DNA of 42,933 bases from Maribacter sedimenticola (GCF_900188415.1 NZ_FZNV01000002.1:1-42933), one strand, 5' to 3'. Positions 9,570 through 18,967 are shown, counted from the first letter of the stretch. Notes: generated by a model not told the origin, from the sequence alone. Numbers and translations: made by a program.

Positions 9570-10562
9570 ATGAATAGAAGCAATACGTATTTTTTAAGGA
9601 TAACAAGTATGGCGGCCGTAGCCTTACTATTTATAAGTTGTAATAGTGATGACGATGATGAAGATCTAGGTAACTGGATCGAGAAATCCGTTTTTGACGG
9701 AAGTGCGCGTAGCAGTGTTTCTGGGTTTACGATCAATGACATAGGATATATGGGGGTAGGTTATGACGGTGATGATTATTTGGCCTCTTTTTGGGCTTAT
9801 GACATGGAAGGGGATTATTGGTCTCAAAAAGCCGATTTTCCCGGCGTTGCCAGAAATGCGGCCGTTGGTTTTGAGATTGATGGCAAGGGGTACATAGGTA
9901 CCGGTTATGATGGTGTGGACGAACTAAGTGATTTTTATTCCTATGACCCTACGACAAATACGTGGACAGTTATTGCACCGTTACCTGCCGCAAGAAGAAA
10001 TGCTGTAGCGTTCGGCGTAAATGGTTATGGTTATGTAGGTACCGGATATGATGGTGAGAATGATAAAAAGGATTTTTATAAGTACGATCCCGTTGCTGAT
10101 AATTGGGTAGAGTTGGTAGGTTATGGCGGTAATAAACGTCGTTCTGCCACTAGTTTTACCATAAATGGGCTGGTATACTTGGGTACGGGCGTTTCCAATG
10201 GGGTTTATTTGGACGATTTTTGGGTGTTTGACCCGGCAACGGAAAATTGGACCAAAAAATTGGATTTGGACGAAGAGGATGACTATGCCATTGCGCGTAG
10301 CAATGCAGTAGGTTTTACCCTTAATGGTTATGGGTATATTGCCTGTGGAGAATTGAACGGTGCCACAAATACCGTTTGGGAATATGACCCGGTAACTGAT
10401 GAATGGGAGCAAAAAACTTCATTTGAAGGTGCTACCAGGCAAGATGCAATTGCGTTTTCCAATGGAAACCGAGCTTTTATTGGAATGGGCAGAACAGGTA
10501 GTCTTTATTTGGACAATCTAGATGAGTTTTTTCCTTTGGATGAGTACGAGGAAGAAGATTAA
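9570..10562 (+). CDS. Kelch-repeat lipoprotein
   Basis: About 330 residues. From ATG 9570 the protein has a signal peptide with lipobox LFISC (Cys24), followed by a flexible Asp-rich linker (SDDDDED). The rest is about six Kelch repeats of ~48 residues, each with a GYIGTGYDG-like strand, a DFYSYDP-like segment, a Trp (NTWT) and an RRNAVAF-like strand, predicting a six-blade beta-propeller on the surface or in the periplasm. The Asp-rich loops may bind calcium. It opens a cluster with DUF4907 and a histidine kinase/regulator pair, which suggests a sensory role. The earlier ATG at 9549 would only add MAIKIKT. Confidence 0.88.
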   Translation: MNRSNTYFLRITSMAAVALLFISCNSDDDDEDLGNWIEKSVFDGSARSSVSGFTINDIGYMGVGYDGDDYLASFWAYDMEGDYWSQKADFPGVARNAAVGFEIDGKGYIGTGYDGVDELSDFYSYDPTTNTWTVIAPLPAARRNAVAFGVNGYGYVGTGYDGENDKKDFYKYDPVADNWVELVGYGGNKRRSATSFTINGLVYLGTGVSNGVYLDDFWVFDPATENWTKKLDLDEEDDYAIARSNAVGFTLNGYGYIACGELNGATNTVWEYDPVTDEWEQKTSFEGATRQDAIAFSNGNRAFIGMGRTGSLYLDNLDEFFPLDEYEEED

Positions 10563-10594
10563 AGGGTATTTAAGGATTTGAGTTGTTAATTTTT

Positions 10595-10625
10595 TGGGTC
10601 AATCGATAAGGGTTGGCCCATTTTT
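10595..10625 (+). terminator. Terminator between the Kelch and DUF4907 genes
   Basis: An 8-bp stem (10595-10602 with 10613-10620, one G-U pair) with a 10-base loop, followed by T5. It probably limits but does not abolish read-through into DUF4907. Confidence 0.6.
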
Positions 10626-10637
10626 AAACATTTATTT

Positions 10638-10967
10638 ATGAGTTCTAAGGCAAAATTTAACATAGGTATCCTCTTATTTTTGATGATTGCATTTTTTGGA
10701 ATATATCAATACCGGCAAATTGTAGATAAACACGCCATGTATGGAGAGGTGGTAGAGTTGAATGGGGGGTTTGGCTATAAAATTATGAGGGGCAAAAGAG
10801 TATTGATAGTTCAAGAGTACATACCGGGTATAGCAGGAAAACAGCCTTTTGCCACCAAGGAACAGGCAATAGCAGTGGCACATCTTGTAGTATCCAAATT
10901 AAATACAGGAAAGAGCCCTATAGTTTTACCTTCTGAGCTCGAGAAGTTTAAAATATTGATTCATTGA
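10638..10967 (+). CDS. DUF4907 family protein
   Basis: 109 residues with one N-terminal membrane segment (residues ~8-24, GILLFLMIAFFGIYQY) and a small soluble domain. The domain holds NGGFGYKIMRGKRVLIVQEY, PGIAGKQPFAT and AIAVAHLVVSKL, which are characteristic of DUF4907. The function is unknown. It lies between the Kelch lipoprotein gene and the histidine kinase gene (13 bases to the kinase ATG). A periplasmic accessory of that sensor is an inference from position only. Confidence 0.85.
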   Translation: MSSKAKFNIGILLFLMIAFFGIYQYRQIVDKHAMYGEVVELNGGFGYKIMRGKRVLIVQEYIPGIAGKQPFATKEQAIAVAHLVVSKLNTGKSPIVLPSELEKFKILIH

Positions 10968-10980
10968 GCCTATTGTGCAA

Positions 10981-12018
10981 ATGGTAAAATTGTTGATTAA
11001 AAATCGGGTTCAGATTCTGGTGCATATTAGCATTTGGATGTTGCTCTACGGGTTTGCATTCTATCCGGTGTTGAACAATGCCCAAAGAATACCATCAGAC
11101 CTATTGCCAAAGTTGGTGGCAATTATTGCCTTGTTCTATATCAATTATTTTTATTTGGTTCCGGCACTTTTACTTAAGAAGAATGTTCTTTTTTATATCA
11201 TGGTATCACTAGTGTTATTGCTGTGTTCCGTTATGGTATTGCACCATATGTATGAACCAATTATTCCGGACAATGCATTTTTTGGTCCAGGGCCAAGAAG
11301 AAATTTTGGATATACACCAATTTATAGATCCTTTATAAGTTTTGGAATACCTTATGTCATAAGTGCAATTTTGCGTTTATATGTGGAGTGGAAACGTAAT
11401 GAGAATTTAAGATTGTCCGTAGAAAAGGAAAGCATAAAATCTGAACTGCAATTATTGAAAGCACAGTTAAATCCTCATTTTTTGTTCAATACACTGAATA
11501 CAATATATGCTTTATCGGTTAAAAAATCGCCAGATACTTCCCAAGCAATTGTGGATCTTTCTGAATTAATGCGGTATATGTTGTATGAGGCAGATAAGGA
11601 TTTGGTGCCGCTCAACAAAGAGCTGGACTATATCAAAAGCTATATTCAATTACAGCGTTTACGGTTGTCTGATAGTGAAAATGTTTCATTAAAGATTACC
11701 GGTGAAGATAGGGGAAGGGCCGTGCCTCCATTGTTGTTCATATCGTTTATTGAAAACGCCTTTAAATACGGAACGGATTATAAAGGAAAGACCTATGTTA
11801 AAATCACCTTGACCATAACCGATGAATCTATATACCTTAATGTAAAGAACAAAATAGGAATATTTAGGGAGCCTTCTAAAAATTCTGGGATAGGGCTTGA
11901 AAATATTAGAAATCAGCTGGAATTAATTTATCCGGCACTACATGAATTAAAGGTAGATAATGACGGTAATAATTACGAGGTATCATTAACCATTTATCAA
12001 TTAAAACAGGGCTTATGA
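10981..12018 (+). CDS. LytS-type sensor histidine kinase
   Basis: About 345 residues. Roughly four membrane helices occupy the first ~135 residues, with no recognisable extracellular sensor domain, followed by a cytoplasmic His_kinase domain. The phosphoacceptor is His166 in QLNPHFLFNTLN; the N box is ISFIENAFKYG and the G box SGIGLENIRNQL. A GTG at 10975 precedes ATG 10981 in frame; ATG was chosen. It overlaps the response-regulator gene by ATGA, showing tight coupling. The lack of a sensor domain fits signal input from partner proteins such as the Kelch/DUF4907 products. Confidence 0.93.
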   Translation: MVKLLIKNRVQILVHISIWMLLYGFAFYPVLNNAQRIPSDLLPKLVAIIALFYINYFYLVPALLLKKNVLFYIMVSLVLLLCSVMVLHHMYEPIIPDNAFFGPGPRRNFGYTPIYRSFISFGIPYVISAILRLYVEWKRNENLRLSVEKESIKSELQLLKAQLNPHFLFNTLNTIYALSVKKSPDTSQAIVDLSELMRYMLYEADKDLVPLNKELDYIKSYIQLQRLRLSDSENVSLKITGEDRGRAVPPLLFISFIENAFKYGTDYKGKTYVKITLTITDESIYLNVKNKIGIFREPSKNSGIGLENIRNQLELIYPALHELKVDNDGNNYEVSLTIYQLKQGL

Positions 12019-12743
12019 AATGTATTATAATAGATGATGAGCCATTGGCCATAGAGATTTTGTCAGGTTACTGTGAAAAGTTGGATTTTCTTGAATTGAT
12101 AAACACCTATACCAACCCTTTAGACGCTATTACAGATATAAAGGACAAGAAAATAGATTTAATTTTTTGTGATATAGAAATGCCTCAGATTAACGGCATT
12201 GATTTTATGGGAACTTTGGACAACAGGCCTTTGTTCATCTTTACAACGGCCTACTCACAATATGCAGTAGATGGGTTTGAGTTGAATGCGGTAGATTACC
12301 TAGTAAAACCTATTCCATATCATCGCTTTATAAAATCGGTGTCAAGGGTACAGGATTTAATTTCCAAAAAGGAGAATCCCGCATTCGTGGCCAATGTTTT
12401 CCCATCTATAGGGGATACAATGGCAGAAAAGAAATTCATATTCGTAAAGGCGGAATATGAAAGTATTAAGATAGACTTGGACCAAATAGAATATATACAA
12501 GGTCTAAAGGATTATCTAAAAATCCATATATGTAATACGAACAAGACCATACTTACCTTAATGAGCTTTAAGGAGATTATGGGTAAATTACCTCCAAATC
12601 AATTCTTAAGGGTGCATAAATCGTTCATTGTAAATGTCAATTTTATCAAGACCGTACAAAGAAATAGAATTGTAATCAATGATGTAAGAATACCAATTGG
12701 GGAAAGTCATAAAGAAGCTTTCTTTTCTATTTTGGGATTATGA
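12015..12743 (+). CDS. LytTR-family response regulator
   Basis: 242 residues. The receiver domain (1-~115) has acidic DDEP at the start, phosphoacceptor Asp53 in FCDIEMP, and the conserved Thr and Lys (FTTAY, YLVKP). The LytTR DNA-binding domain (~140-240) contains FVKAEYESIKIDLDQIEYI, FLRVHKSFIVN and IPIGESHKE. It binds DNA through beta strands and is the expected output of the overlapping kinase gene. Targets are unknown; the neighbouring Kelch/DUF4907 unit is a reasonable candidate. Confidence 0.96.
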   Translation: MKCIIIDDEPLAIEILSGYCEKLDFLELINTYTNPLDAITDIKDKKIDLIFCDIEMPQINGIDFMGTLDNRPLFIFTTAYSQYAVDGFELNAVDYLVKPIPYHRFIKSVSRVQDLISKKENPAFVANVFPSIGDTMAEKKFIFVKAEYESIKIDLDQIEYIQGLKDYLKIHICNTNKTILTLMSFKEIMGKLPPNQFLRVHKSFIVNVNFIKTVQRNRIVINDVRIPIGESHKEAFFSILGL

Positions 12744-12806
12744 TTTTTAAGCCTTAAAAATACGGTGTTGAAATTTTAGATTTTACTTCCCAATTTTAAG
12801 TATTAA

Positions 12807-12843
12807 AGTTTAGCTAGAATTATCTATTTTTGTTGAGCTAAAC
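12807..12843 (+). promoter_or_regulatory. pyrR promoter with overlapping inverted repeat
   Basis: TATTTTTG (12825-12832) is a full -7 element. It is framed by an 8-bp inverted repeat, GTTTAGCT (12808-12815) and AGCTAAAC (12836-12843). The predicted start (~12839) lies inside the right arm, so the repeat would act as a DNA operator, not an RNA hairpin. The leader to the ATG at 12860 would be only about 21 bases. Confidence 0.5.
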
Positions 12844-12859
12844 GCACGGCTGGTTTATT

Positions 12860-13399
12860 ATGGGTCAAAAAGTCTTACTCTCTTCCAAAGAAATCAACAT
12901 TATCCTTCATCGTTTGGCTTGCCAGTTGTTAGAAAATCATCTAACATTTGAAAATACGGTACTTATTGGTATACAGCCGCGTGGTAAGTTCGTGGCACAA
13001 CGGTTGACCAGAATTTTAAAAGATGAATATAAAGTAAAGCACATAGATTTGGGCTTTCTGGATATTACGTTTTATAGGGATGATTTTAGACGAGGGGACA
13101 AAACTTTAGAAGCTACTAAAACCAATATAGATTTTTTGGTTGAGGATAAAAATGTAGTCCTTATTGATGACGTACTGTATACAGGTAGAAGTATTAATGC
13201 GGCATTGACGGCATTGCAGTCATTTGGAAGACCAAAGGATGTGGAATTGTTATGTTTAATAGACCGTAGGTTTAGTAGACATTTACCTATTCAGCCCAAT
13301 TATAGGGGCAGACAAGTAGATGCTATTAATGACGAAAAGGTAAAGGTAATGTGGAAGGAGAATGACGGTGAGGATATCATATATTTAGTAAATAGATAA
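12860..13399 (+). CDS. pyrR: PyrR-type pyrimidine regulator / uracil phosphoribosyltransferase
   Basis: 179 residues of the type I phosphoribosyltransferase fold. The PRPP loop VVLIDDVLYTGRSINA starts at residue 99, and GIQPRGKFVAQRL near residue 36 and LIDRRFSRHLPIQPNYRG are typical of PyrR. The enzyme makes UMP from uracil and PRPP; in Bacilli the same protein attenuates pyr mRNA. Here the predicted leader is too short for that mechanism. It lies 4 bases before pyrB, so it is in the pyrimidine operon. Confidence 0.95.
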   Translation: MGQKVLLSSKEINIILHRLACQLLENHLTFENTVLIGIQPRGKFVAQRLTRILKDEYKVKHIDLGFLDITFYRDDFRRGDKTLEATKTNIDFLVEDKNVVLIDDVLYTGRSINAALTALQSFGRPKDVELLCLIDRRFSRHLPIQPNYRGRQVDAINDEKVKVMWKENDGEDIIYLVNR

Positions 13400-13403
13400 C
13401 GAA

Positions 13404-14330
13404 ATGAGCGAACTGAGTGTAAAACACTTATTGGGAATCAAATATCTTAATGAATCTGATATTCAGCTTATTTTTGAAACTGCCGATCATTTTAAGGAGG
13501 TAATCAATAGATCTATTAAAAAGGTTCCTTCTCTACGTGATATTACCATTGCCAATATCTTTTTTGAAAATAGTACCCGTACTAAATTGTCTTTTGAATT
13601 GGCAGAAAAAAGGCTATCTGCAGATGTGCTTAATTTTTCAGCTAGCCAATCATCCGTAAAAAAAGGTGAAACACTTATAGATACCGTAAACAACATTTTG
13701 TCCATGAAAGTGGATATGGTTGTAATGCGGCATCCTAACCCTGGTGCGGGCATATTTCTTTCCAAGCACGTAAAGGCGTCAATAGTCAATGCTGGTGACG
13801 GTGCACATGAACATCCTACACAGGCCTTATTGGATTCCTATTCCATTAGGGAAAAATTAGGGGACGTAGCCGGTAAAAATGTAGTCATAGTGGGTGATAT
13901 TCTGCATTCTAGGGTGGCATTGTCAAATATATTCGCCTTAAAATTGCAAGGGGCAAACGTTAAGGTTTGCGGACCAAAGACCTTATTGCCAAAATATATT
14001 GAATCGCTTGGTGTGGGTGTGGAAACCAATTTAAGAAAAGCTTTGGATTGGTGCGATGTTGCCAATATGTTACGAATACAAAATGAACGTTTGGACATCA
14101 GTTACTTCCCCACTACTAGGGAGTACACCCAACAATTTGGTGTAAATAAAAAGTTATTGGACAGTTTGGACAAAGAAATCGTCATCATGCACCCGGGTCC
14201 AATTAACAGGGGCGTGGAAATTACAAGCGATGTTGCGGACTCTAAACAATCCATCATTTTAAATCAGGTAGAAAACGGGGTGGCCATACGTATGGCCGTA
14301 ATTTATTTATTGGCATCTAAAATAAAGTAA
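13404..14330 (+). CDS. pyrB: Aspartate carbamoyltransferase catalytic subunit
   Basis: It condenses carbamoyl phosphate with aspartate in the committed step of de novo pyrimidine synthesis. The 308 residues carry the carbamoyl-phosphate site STRTK (57-61), the MRHPNPGAG segment, HPTQALLD, and HPGPINRG (263-270). No pyrI-like regulatory subunit is adjacent, as expected in Bacteroidota. It follows pyrR by 4 bases and precedes the STAS-like gene by 1 base. Confidence 0.97.
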   Translation: MSELSVKHLLGIKYLNESDIQLIFETADHFKEVINRSIKKVPSLRDITIANIFFENSTRTKLSFELAEKRLSADVLNFSASQSSVKKGETLIDTVNNILSMKVDMVVMRHPNPGAGIFLSKHVKASIVNAGDGAHEHPTQALLDSYSIREKLGDVAGKNVVIVGDILHSRVALSNIFALKLQGANVKVCGPKTLLPKYIESLGVGVETNLRKALDWCDVANMLRIQNERLDISYFPTTREYTQQFGVNKKLLDSLDKEIVIMHPGPINRGVEITSDVADSKQSIILNQVENGVAIRMAVIYLLASKIK

Positions 14331-14331
14331 T

Positions 14332-14664
14332 ATGGTTTTTAATAATGAGGAATCACTGATAATCATATCCCAGGAAAACATTTCCATAGACATCTTTTTA
14401 CAAAATTTAGAGAAGGAATATTCCAAGCTAAAGAACGATAATTTAGTGGTGGACCTTTTGGGTTTTTCAAAGTTAACCCCGTACAACGTCTTGTCTTTTT
14501 TGGAAATTTCCAAGAAGCATAAGAAAAACGGTAAATCGTTTGTGTTGGTTTCCGGCAAGGTTTCCTATGATGATGTACCCGAAGAAATCAATTTGGTACC
14601 TACCCTACAAGAAGCACGTGATATTGTGGAAATGGAGGAGATAGAGAGGGATTTGGGTATCTAA
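14332..14664 (+). CDS. STAS-like small protein
   Basis: 110 residues with no signal or membrane segment. The alternating pattern (SLIIISQENISI, NLVVDLLGFSKL, KSFVLVSGKVSYDDV, NLVPTLQEARDIVEMEEIE) resembles a STAS / anti-sigma-antagonist fold. The usual phosphorylatable Ser of SpoIIAA is not obvious. It is translated 1 base after pyrB and followed by rnz, an order often seen in Flavobacteriia. Some databases label it after the neighbouring ribonuclease Z, which its sequence does not support. The role is unknown. Confidence 0.75.
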   Translation: MVFNNEESLIIISQENISIDIFLQNLEKEYSKLKNDNLVVDLLGFSKLTPYNVLSFLEISKKHKKNGKSFVLVSGKVSYDDVPEEINLVPTLQEARDIVEMEEIERDLGI

Positions 14665-14759
14665 GTCCAAATTTCAGTTGTTTTAAGTCTGTTTGTATAA
14701 GGTCTTTAATGAAGCTGCAACAATTTTGTTGGTAGTGCAAATTTTTATTGTAATTGTCT

Positions 14760-15665
14760 ATGCGTCTTACCATTTTGGGTTGTTATGCTGCAACTCCTCG
14801 AACATTAACAAATCCTACGGCACAAGTTTTGGAAATCAATGGGCATATTTTGTTGTTGGATTGTGGCGAGGGTACGCAAGTACAATTACGTAAGCATAAG
14901 GTCAAGTTTTCTAGAATCAATCATATTTTTATTTCCCATTTACACGGAGATCATTTTTTTGGCCTGCCAGGTTTTATTTCTACAATGAGGCTTTTGGGTA
15001 GAGAAAAAGAATTACATATCTATGGACCAAAAGGTATTAAGGAAGCAATTACCTTACTAATGAAATTGGGAGATTCTTGGACCAACTACCCGCTAATATT
15101 TCATGAACTTACCGGTATTGGGCCTGAGCTTATTTTTGAGGATGCCAAAATTTCGGTAACGACCATACCATTGTCCCATAGAATATATACCAACGGATTT
15201 TTGATTAAGGAGAAATTGGCCAAACGTAAATTGAATATAGAGGCGGTAGAAGCGTATGGTATAGATATAGCCTATTATCGTAATATTCAAAACGGTAAGG
15301 ATGTAATATTGGATGACGGAACCTTAATATCCAATAACGTGTTGACCTATGACCCTGCGCCTCCAAAATCGTTTGCATTCTGTAGTGATACGGTTTATAC
15401 TAAAGAAACCGCCAAATATGTTGAGGGTGTGGATGTCCTGTACCATGAATCTACTTTTTTGGAATCAGAGGCGCAATTGGCCACTAAAACTAAACATGCG
15501 ACCGCCATGCAGGCTGCAAAGATTGCAAAGCAGGCCAATGTTAAGGATTTGATATTGGGGCATTATTCTACTCGTTATAAAAGTATAGAATTGTTTAAGC
15601 AAGAAGCAGAGACCATATTTGCGAACGTGCACTTGGCAGATGACGGGCGCGTATTCAATTTTTAA
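14760..15665 (+). CDS. rnz: Ribonuclease Z
   Basis: A zinc-dependent endonuclease that trims tRNA 3' ends. From ATG 14760 the protein has 301 residues and begins MRLTILGCYAATP, the first strand of the metallo-beta-lactamase fold. Zinc ligands are seen in SHLHGDHFFG (His60, His62, Asp64, His65), the exosite and PLSHR segments follow, and C-terminal ligands lie in FCSDT and LGHYSTRY. A TTG at 14754 is in frame but adds only two residues. Confidence 0.96.
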   Translation: MRLTILGCYAATPRTLTNPTAQVLEINGHILLLDCGEGTQVQLRKHKVKFSRINHIFISHLHGDHFFGLPGFISTMRLLGREKELHIYGPKGIKEAITLLMKLGDSWTNYPLIFHELTGIGPELIFEDAKISVTTIPLSHRIYTNGFLIKEKLAKRKLNIEAVEAYGIDIAYYRNIQNGKDVILDDGTLISNNVLTYDPAPPKSFAFCSDTVYTKETAKYVEGVDVLYHESTFLESEAQLATKTKHATAMQAAKIAKQANVKDLILGHYSTRYKSIELFKQEAETIFANVHLADDGRVFNF

Positions 15666-15742
15666 ATTTTATGCGCATTTTATACCGCTAATATTCCTTT
15701 TCTTTTTAGAACTTTGTTTATCTTGTTTTTAAGAAGAAAATA

Positions 15743-16390
15743 ATGCAGAAAGACTTAAGCGGATATAGAAAAACATATGAAAAAAGTGCCCTATTGGAAG
15801 ATTATATTTCCGATAATCCAATGCAATTGTTTCAAACTTGGTTTTATGAGGTTGAAGAATCTAACGGAATAGATGAACCAAATGCCATGACCGTATCTAC
15901 GGTTGGTTTGGACGGTTTTCCAAAAAGTAGGGTAGTGCTTCTCAAAAAATATACACATGAAGGGTTTGTTTTTTATACTAATTACAATAGTGAAAAGGGG
16001 AAGGCCATACAAGAAAATTCCAAGGTGTGTATTTCCTTTTTTTGGCCAAATTTAGAACGCCAGGTTATCATTAAGGGAAATGCTGAAAAATTGGCCAAAA
16101 ACTTATCTGATGGCTATTTTGAATCTAGACCGGATGGTAGTAAGTTGGGGGCTTTGGTTTCGGATCAAAGTTCGGTGATAACTTCAAGAGAAGTATTGGA
16201 AAGTAAATTACAGGAACTGGAAAAGGAATATGCCGGTAAGGAAATTTCTAGGCCAGAGCATTGGGGTGGTTATTTGGTAAGACCGGTATCCATTGAATTT
16301 TGGCAAGGTAGGCCCAATAGGTTGCACGATCGTATTAGATATTCGCTTATCAATGGTGTAGATTGGAAAATGGAACGGTTGGCACCATAA
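15743..16390 (+). CDS. pdxH: Pyridoxamine 5'-phosphate oxidase
   Basis: An FMN enzyme that oxidises pyridoxine or pyridoxamine phosphate to pyridoxal phosphate. The 215 residues match the family. The N-terminal LSGYRKTYEKSALLE is typical, the FMN region reads SRVVLLKKYTHEGFVFYTNY with SEKGKAI, and the C-terminus has EFWQGRPNRLHDRIRY. sixA follows after 16 bases. Confidence 0.97.
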   Translation: MQKDLSGYRKTYEKSALLEDYISDNPMQLFQTWFYEVEESNGIDEPNAMTVSTVGLDGFPKSRVVLLKKYTHEGFVFYTNYNSEKGKAIQENSKVCISFFWPNLERQVIIKGNAEKLAKNLSDGYFESRPDGSKLGALVSDQSSVITSREVLESKLQELEKEYAGKEISRPEHWGGYLVRPVSIEFWQGRPNRLHDRIRYSLINGVDWKMERLAP

Positions 16391-16406
16391 AACGGAAGTA
16401 GCGATC

Positions 16407-16898
16407 ATGAAAAATTTATTATTAATGCGTCATGGGAAGTCATCATGGGAACTGAACGTTGGCGATCAGGACAGGCCACTTGGCCAAAGGGGAATAACAG
16501 ATGCACATCTGGTAGGTAAAGAATTGGCAAAACATAATTATAGCATAGATCATGTTTACTCTAGCCCCGCCAATAGGGCCTTACATACGTGCATGATATG
16601 TATTGGTGAAATGGGCCATTCCCTAAAGGATTTTAGCATAGTTAATGATCTTTATGATTTTTCCGGAGAAAGGGTTATCAATGTAATCAGGCATTTGGAT
16701 AACGCTTTGGAGACGGTTTTAATTTTTGGCCATAACCACGCATTTACTTACTTGGCAAATCTATTTGGGGACAAACATCTTGAAAATGTGCCCACTAGTG
16801 GATTTGTACATATACAATTTAAAGAAAGTTCTTGGGCGGCAATTACCCAAGGCGTTACAATACAAACTATTTTTCCAAAGCAATTAAAGGCATGGTAA
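16407..16898 (+). CDS. sixA: SixA-type histidine phosphatase
   Basis: 163 residues of the histidine phosphatase superfamily. The catalytic RHG has His9 in LLMRHGKSSW; Arg in SSPANRALHT and His in FGHNHAF complete the site. In E. coli, SixA dephosphorylates a phosphohistidine protein; the substrate here is not known. It overlaps ppk1 by 7 bases (ATGGTAA), a coupling that suggests a link to polyphosphate or phosphate metabolism. Confidence 0.9.
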   Translation: MKNLLLMRHGKSSWELNVGDQDRPLGQRGITDAHLVGKELAKHNYSIDHVYSSPANRALHTCMICIGEMGHSLKDFSIVNDLYDFSGERVINVIRHLDNALETVLIFGHNHAFTYLANLFGDKHLENVPTSGFVHIQFKESSWAAITQGVTIQTIFPKQLKAW

Positions 16899-18967
16899 GA
16901 AACAATAACCAATATGTAAATAGAGAGATTAGCTGGCTGTGGTTTAACGAAAGGGTTTTACAGGAAAGTGCCGATAAAAATGTACCGTTGATTGAACGAC
17001 TCCGATTTTTAGGAATCTTCTCCAATAATTTGGATGAATTTTTTAAGGTAAGGTATGCTACCGTTAAACGTATAGTAGAGGCGGGCAGAAATGGTAAAAG
17101 TGTTTTGGGGGGAGAGAAGGCTAAAGATCTTTTGGAAGAAATCACCAAAATTGTAATTGATCAGCAGACCAAAAGTTTGGAGATTCTTAAACAGATAGAG
17201 CATGAACTAGAGGCAAAAAATATATTTATTTTAAAGGAAACTGAGTTGAACGAACGCCAAAAGGAATTCGTTAAGGCCTATTTCTTAAAGGAAGTAAGTC
17301 CGCAGCTCATGACCATTATTTTAAATGATCTTACCCAGTTTCCTACATTAAAGGATACTGCGGCATATTTGGCCGTAAAAATGGTGATAAAAGGTGATCA
17401 GCGAAAAAAGGAAAAGCGCTATGCTTTAATAGAAATACCAAAAGGTATAGACCGTTTTGTGGCTCTTCCGGAAGAAAACGGCAAAAGCTATATCATTATT
17501 CTGGATGATATGATCAGATATTGTTTGGATAATATCTTTACCATGTTTGAGTATGATTCCATCACCGCACATATGATCAAAATAACCAGGGATGCCGAGT
17601 TGGATATGGACAATGACCTGAGTAAAAGTTTTATCGAAAAAATATCTTCCAGTGTAGAGCATAGGAAAATAGGTGATCCTGTTCGTTTTGTATATGATAA
17701 AAGTATAGAAAAGGATACGTTGACATTCTTAAAGGAGAAAATGAATATTGAGGATACCGACAGTGTAATACCCGGTGGTAGATATCATAACCGAAGGGAT
17801 TATATGGGCTTTCCTAGTTTAGGCAGAAAGGATCTGTTGTATGATAAGATTACTCCGTTGCCGGTAAAAGGCTTAAGTGTAGAAGGTAGTATTTTGGAAA
17901 GTATTGCTAAAAAGGATTACCTACAGTATACTCCCTACCATACGTTTACCTATATATTGAAATTTTTGCGTGAAGCTGCCTTGGACCCTAAGGTTAGATC
18001 CATAAAAATAACGGTGTATAGATTGGCAAGCAATTCACAAGTTGCAGCCTCTTTGATCAATGCCGTTAAAAATGGAAAGCAGGTAACCGTACAGATAGAG
18101 TTACAGGCCAGATTTGATGAACAAGCAAATATAGAATATGCAGAACAGCTTCAAGCAGAAGGTGTTAAGCTTATTTTTGGTGTGCCAGGTTTAAAGGTTC
18201 ATAGTAAAATTTGTCTTATAGAGCGTGAGGAAGGTGATATCATTAAAAGGTACGGTTTTATAAGCACCGGAAACTTTAATGAGTCCACAGCCAGAATCTA
18301 CACGGATTATACCTTGTTTACCGCCCATGATCCCATATTAAAGGAATTGAACAAAGTGTTCGACTTTTTTGAAACTACCTATAAAATCAATAAGTACAAG
18401 CATTTAATAGTTTCGCCCCACTATACAAAAAATGCGTTTATGAAACTTATAGATGTGGAAATTGCCAATGCTATCTTGGGCAAAGAGGCCTATATAAAGA
18501 TAAAAATGAACAGTTTTACTTCTTATAAAATGGTCGACAAACTTTATGAAGCAAGTAGGGCAGGGGTAAAGATCCAGTTGATCATAAGAGGTATATGTTG
18601 CTTAGTACCAGGAATTAAGGGTATGAGCGAAAACATAGAAGCCATTAGTGTAGTCGATAAATTTTTGGAGCATACCAGACTATTTGCATTTGCCAATGGA
18701 GGAAATCCAAAAGTTTACATCTCTTCTGCAGATTGGATGACAAGAAACCTGGATTATAGGGTTGAGGTTGGTTGTCCTATATATGATGAGGATATTAAAA
18801 AAGAGTTGATGGATACCTTTGAAATCTGTTGGAAAGATAATATGAAGGCACGTATTTTTTCTGAAAAGCAGGATAATGCCTATCGTAAGACCAAACCGCC
18901 TAAAGTTAGGTCACAGTTTGCTACTTATGAATATTATGCAAAAAACCTGAAAAAAGATAAAGGATAA
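16892..18967 (+). CDS. ppk1: Polyphosphate kinase 1
   Basis: It reversibly polymerises the gamma phosphate of ATP into polyphosphate. The start at 16892 gives 691 residues beginning MVRNNNQYVNREISWLWF, the usual N-domain opening; longer in-frame starts lie wholly inside sixA. The autophosphorylated residue is His437 in GLKVHSKICLI, near the E. coli position (435). STGNFNESTARIYTD and the second His region (KVYISSADWM) are present. It ends 2 bases from the convergent miaE. Confidence 0.97.
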   Translation: MVRNNNQYVNREISWLWFNERVLQESADKNVPLIERLRFLGIFSNNLDEFFKVRYATVKRIVEAGRNGKSVLGGEKAKDLLEEITKIVIDQQTKSLEILKQIEHELEAKNIFILKETELNERQKEFVKAYFLKEVSPQLMTIILNDLTQFPTLKDTAAYLAVKMVIKGDQRKKEKRYALIEIPKGIDRFVALPEENGKSYIIILDDMIRYCLDNIFTMFEYDSITAHMIKITRDAELDMDNDLSKSFIEKISSSVEHRKIGDPVRFVYDKSIEKDTLTFLKEKMNIEDTDSVIPGGRYHNRRDYMGFPSLGRKDLLYDKITPLPVKGLSVEGSILESIAKKDYLQYTPYHTFTYILKFLREAALDPKVRSIKITVYRLASNSQVAASLINAVKNGKQVTVQIELQARFDEQANIEYAEQLQAEGVKLIFGVPGLKVHSKICLIEREEGDIIKRYGFISTGNFNESTARIYTDYTLFTAHDPILKELNKVFDFFETTYKINKYKHLIVSPHYTKNAFMKLIDVEIANAILGKEAYIKIKMNSFTSYKMVDKLYEASRAGVKIQLIIRGICCLVPGIKGMSENIEAISVVDKFLEHTRLFAFANGGNPKVYISSADWMTRNLDYRVEVGCPIYDEDIKKELMDTFEICWKDNMKARIFSEKQDNAYRKTKPPKVRSQFATYEYYAKNLKKDKG

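Noticed and set aside
14693..14893. 66-codon plus-strand frame upstream of and over rnz
   Set aside because: It overlaps the conserved start of rnz in another frame and shows no family features.
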